Shown: piece by piece, positions 17,980-20,183 of the stretch
Layout of the letters: every line of letters starts with the position of its first letter
How positions within the stretch are numbered: position 1 is the first letter of the stretch
DNA from: Thermomucor indicae-seudaticae
Taxonomy: Eukaryota > Mucoromycota > Mucoromycetes > Mucorales > Lichtheimiaceae
Direction of reading: 5' to 3'
NCBI GenBank assembly: GCA_000787465.1
Contig: JSYX01000626.1
Span: 1-20,183 of the forward strand
Length of the DNA stretch: 20,183 nucleotides
Program-made: the position numbers and the translations under genes
The notes under the pieces: model-generated
What the model saw: the letters and a program-made list of their open reading frames with translations, nothing else
What the model was told of the DNA's origin: nothing
Database searches by the model: none

Positions 17980-19695
17980 TTATCCAGCGTGCTCAACCAT
18001 GACAGTCTGCAATTTGCCATCCACCACGGTCGTCTTGAACTGTTCAGGAACAGCAAGCTCCTTGAAATCGGTCTCTCCTCCCTCAAGCTCCTCCGGTATC
18101 AGAACATTGATTGAACTCGACTTTGCAGAGAGGATCTCAACGTCCAAACACTCTTTGGAAAGATAAATCTGTCCTCCGTCGCACTTGTCGACTGCAATCG
18201 TGGGTGTCACATTGAAGATTTGGAGACCAAAGGACCGGCAGTTGACCAAATCCACTGTGGAGACTGTAGAATCCAGGGCAACACCGCACTTGACACACGA
18301 GTCTTTTGTTGTATATATACATAAGTAAAGAAGTCATTCTATATAAGAGAGAGAGAACTTACCCATGGTGACGGCATTGACCTTGCCCTTGATACGGATC
18401 GTCGAGTTCTTGCAGCCAAAGATATATACAGCTTGATTGATAGCTGTGTCTTCAATCACAATCTCGGGATTGTTCTCGTGGTTTTCAACCACCCATTTAT
18501 TGGATTCCAGTGTCGTCTTGGCAGGCTTTTTCAGCACGTACTTGTCAGGCTTGTTGGGTGTGGGTGGACCTTGCTTCTTTGGCATCTCCGTCCTACGGGG
18601 GGCAGGTGGTGCGGTCTTGTCCACCTTGCGCAGCCCGGCCGTCACACTCTCACCTTTGTTGATCTCTGCGAATACAGCTGCAGCTCCAGAAGGTTTTTGT
18701 TGTTCCTCATCAAATGTCATGGGTGGTGGAGGAGGTGGTGGGGGCGGAATACCATCCTGTTGTTGTTGTTGTTGCGAAATCAAATGCTCGGCAGGCTCAC
18801 CCTGTGAATTCCAGGTCAAGCCGGTAGGATAGTTTTCTTTGACGTAGCGTGCCAAAGCATCCAAAATAGCGGAAAAGCTCTGTGTCCACTGTACGTGCTT
18901 TGGATCCCTAGATCATCGACAAAGATTCGAATGGGTGTCTCTTCTTCGCTTATGGGCTATCTAGGACTTACTTATCCTTGTATTCTCGAAGGATGCGGTT
19001 AATATAGAATTGGGATGCATCCTTCATGTCTCGAATAAACGGAACCGGGGTAGGTTCCTAAACAATTAGATTAATAACATTACTATGGAACGCGTAAGAA
19101 AGAGCAAAGCGCTTACGTAGGTGAACCACGCTAAAGCTTGAATACCCTCTGAAACAACGCTCAAGTGGCTGAACAATGGGTCTCCACGGTTCTGATCCTG
19201 CATCTTGACCACAGAAGTCAAAGGGGTTTGTATCGGTTCTATCAGCTTGGCAAAGACTAGCGAAGACATGTCGGGCTTTTGTGCCTTGCAAGCAGTATAC
19301 ACAAATGCTCGCTCAGCTTGAACTGTTTCGGCCACAAGAGCTGCCTATTGGGTGCGCGTCGATAAACCCAAGTCAAGAAAAATGCCTTTCCTCTCTTCTA
19401 CCTGTGAAGCAACAGGCTCGCCAATCTCTCTGGAGATTTCCACAAACTTTTCGACTAGCGGTACAATGTACTCGTCATATCGTTGGACAGTCAAAGGAAG
19501 AGCCGCCTCACGCAAAGGTTCACTACTGGACACTGCCTGAGAAGATGACGACGTAGTAGCAGTAGCTGCTGCTGTCGCAGTTGTAGAAGCTGCCACAGCC
19601 GAAGCAGAAGAGGCCGACATGGCGAGATCCTCCAGACGACCCGTGGCAACTTCTAGTCTCTTGATTAGGTTGGCAAGCAAATGGAATTCTGACAT
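17980..19695 (-). CDS. cap1: Adenylyl cyclase-associated protein (CAP/Srv2)
   Basis: Actin-monomer recycling factor that also links to adenylyl cyclase in fungi. Five exons on the minus strand (19695-19402, 19344-19117, 19057-18972, 18907-18363, 18302-17980) give 491 aa, close to the family's usual ~470-525. The N-terminus has the conserved RLE motif (KRLEVATGRLEDL, residues 12-24), which in yeast binds adenylyl cyclase. It is followed by an Ala/Ser/Thr low-complexity spacer. The helical-folded domain spans about 70-235 and ends in EYKDKDPKHVQWTQSFSAIL and VKENYPTGLTWN. A Q6 run precedes a P9 polyproline tract (257-265) for profilin/SH3-type partners. A WH2-like segment (AVFAEINKGESVTAGLRKV, 280-298) follows. 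The CARP beta-helix (about 330-491) contains NKWVVENHENNPEIVIEDTA and ends VMVEHAG. All expected domains are present, so the protein is probably functional. Confidence 0.95.
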
Positions 19696-20183
19696 GATGA
19701 GCGAGCCAGCAAACTATGGCGGTTTCGAAAACAGAAGGTTACTTTCCGTCGCAGGTTTGGTTACACCAACTGGGAAATTTGATGTGTTCTTTTTCTGGAT
19801 ACCCAAACATCGACACACTTCAATGGGTACCATGTTTATACATGCTGTTTATTGATTGAACATTTGCGTTGTCCTGAATCAAACCTCATATACTCGCCCA
19901 CAATCGGCTGCCAGCCAACGTTACTGGAAACGGATATGGCCTATTGTTTGTGTCATACTCACTGACCATGACCATCGCCAACACCCTGAGACCGACCGTA
20001 GCAGCTATAATTACCCAGCTCTCGGCCACAAACTTCTCGCCTGGATGATGCCTGACCCGCCTACTGCAGAAAGTGGTATAGCCGCACCATTTGCGGCAGC
20101 CTGCCCCGCACCTGATTCGGTGGGGGCGGCAAGGAAAAGGGGAGAACCGACATCCAGGAGCGGCCGGTTTTTAGATAAACGCA
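19696..20183. promoter_or_regulatory. CAP promoter region and an edge-reaching open frame
   Basis: The 488 bp upstream of CAP contain TATAAA on the minus strand at 19835-19840, about 140 bp before the CAP ATG and within the palindrome-like CATGTTTATACATG. On the plus strand a frame is open without stop from about 19856 to the window edge (roughly 109 codons), with ATGs at 20045 and 20048 followed by MMPDPPTAESGIAAPFAAA. The last 100 bp are GC-rich. It may be the first exon of a divergent gene that continues outside the window, but I recognise no domain. The overlapping 19619-19855 plus-strand frame runs antisense to CAP exon 1 and is not called. Confidence 0.35.

Noticed and set aside
18720..18770. 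Gly-rich plus-strand frame opposite a repeat
   Set aside because: It is the complement of the CAP polyproline and polyQ tracts, so it is explained by the minus-strand gene.

Overview
This window is compact, intron-rich nuclear DNA from a fungus. I read it as an early-diverging lineage, most likely Mucoromycota/Mucorales, and this is an inference. The support is: many short GT-AG introns (roughly 40-110 nt) that join phase-consistent exons; a White Collar-2-type PAS plus GATA-finger photoreceptor partner; a eukaryotic type III glutamine synthetase; and a relic of what looks like a Fanzor/TnpB-type transposase. No tRNA, rRNA, CRISPR array or bacterial operon structure was seen.

Layout, left to right. 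Minus strand 92-3014: AP-complex beta-adaptin (12 exons, 746 aa). A 584-bp divergent promoter region follows. Plus strand 3599-5316: a three-RRM RNA-binding protein (6 exons, 445 aa) with a possible MLLE-like C-terminus. Minus strand 5684-6875: an unassigned coiled-coil protein with an in-frame 3 x 42-bp tandem repeat. Positions 7102-8085 (minus): a truncated, frameshifted insulin-degrading-enzyme (M16) fragment. It abuts a decayed transposase relic at 8089-8486 (plus). Plus strand 8983-10301: wc-2. Minus strand 10866-11447: a basic hypothetical protein. A 1.2-kb divergent region follows, with one doubtful small gene. Plus strand 12639-14482: a BRAP2/ETP1-family RING plus UBP-zinc-finger E3 ligase. 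Minus strand 14520-17065: type III glutamine synthetase, whose stop codon is only 37 bp from the BRAP2 stop. Minus strand 17456-17863: a probable small cysteine-containing protein. Minus strand 17980-19695: cyclase-associated protein (CAP/Srv2). The last 490 bp hold the CAP promoter and an open frame that runs off the edge.

The genes do not form a pathway cluster. Most are housekeeping or signalling genes: clathrin adaptor traffic, actin/cAMP, ubiquitin ligation, nitrogen assimilation and light sensing. Two regulatory links are suggestive. The glutamine synthetase upstream region carries overlapping GATAAG motifs typical of nitrogen GATA factors. The BRAP2 and glutamine synthetase transcripts must nearly meet or overlap at their 3' ends. 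The most unusual stretch is 7.1-8.9 kb, where the pseudogene, the transposase relic and small inverted repeats record a rearrangement.

Exon boundaries were assigned by hand, using splice motifs, reading phase and protein-family expectation. No search or RNA evidence was available.
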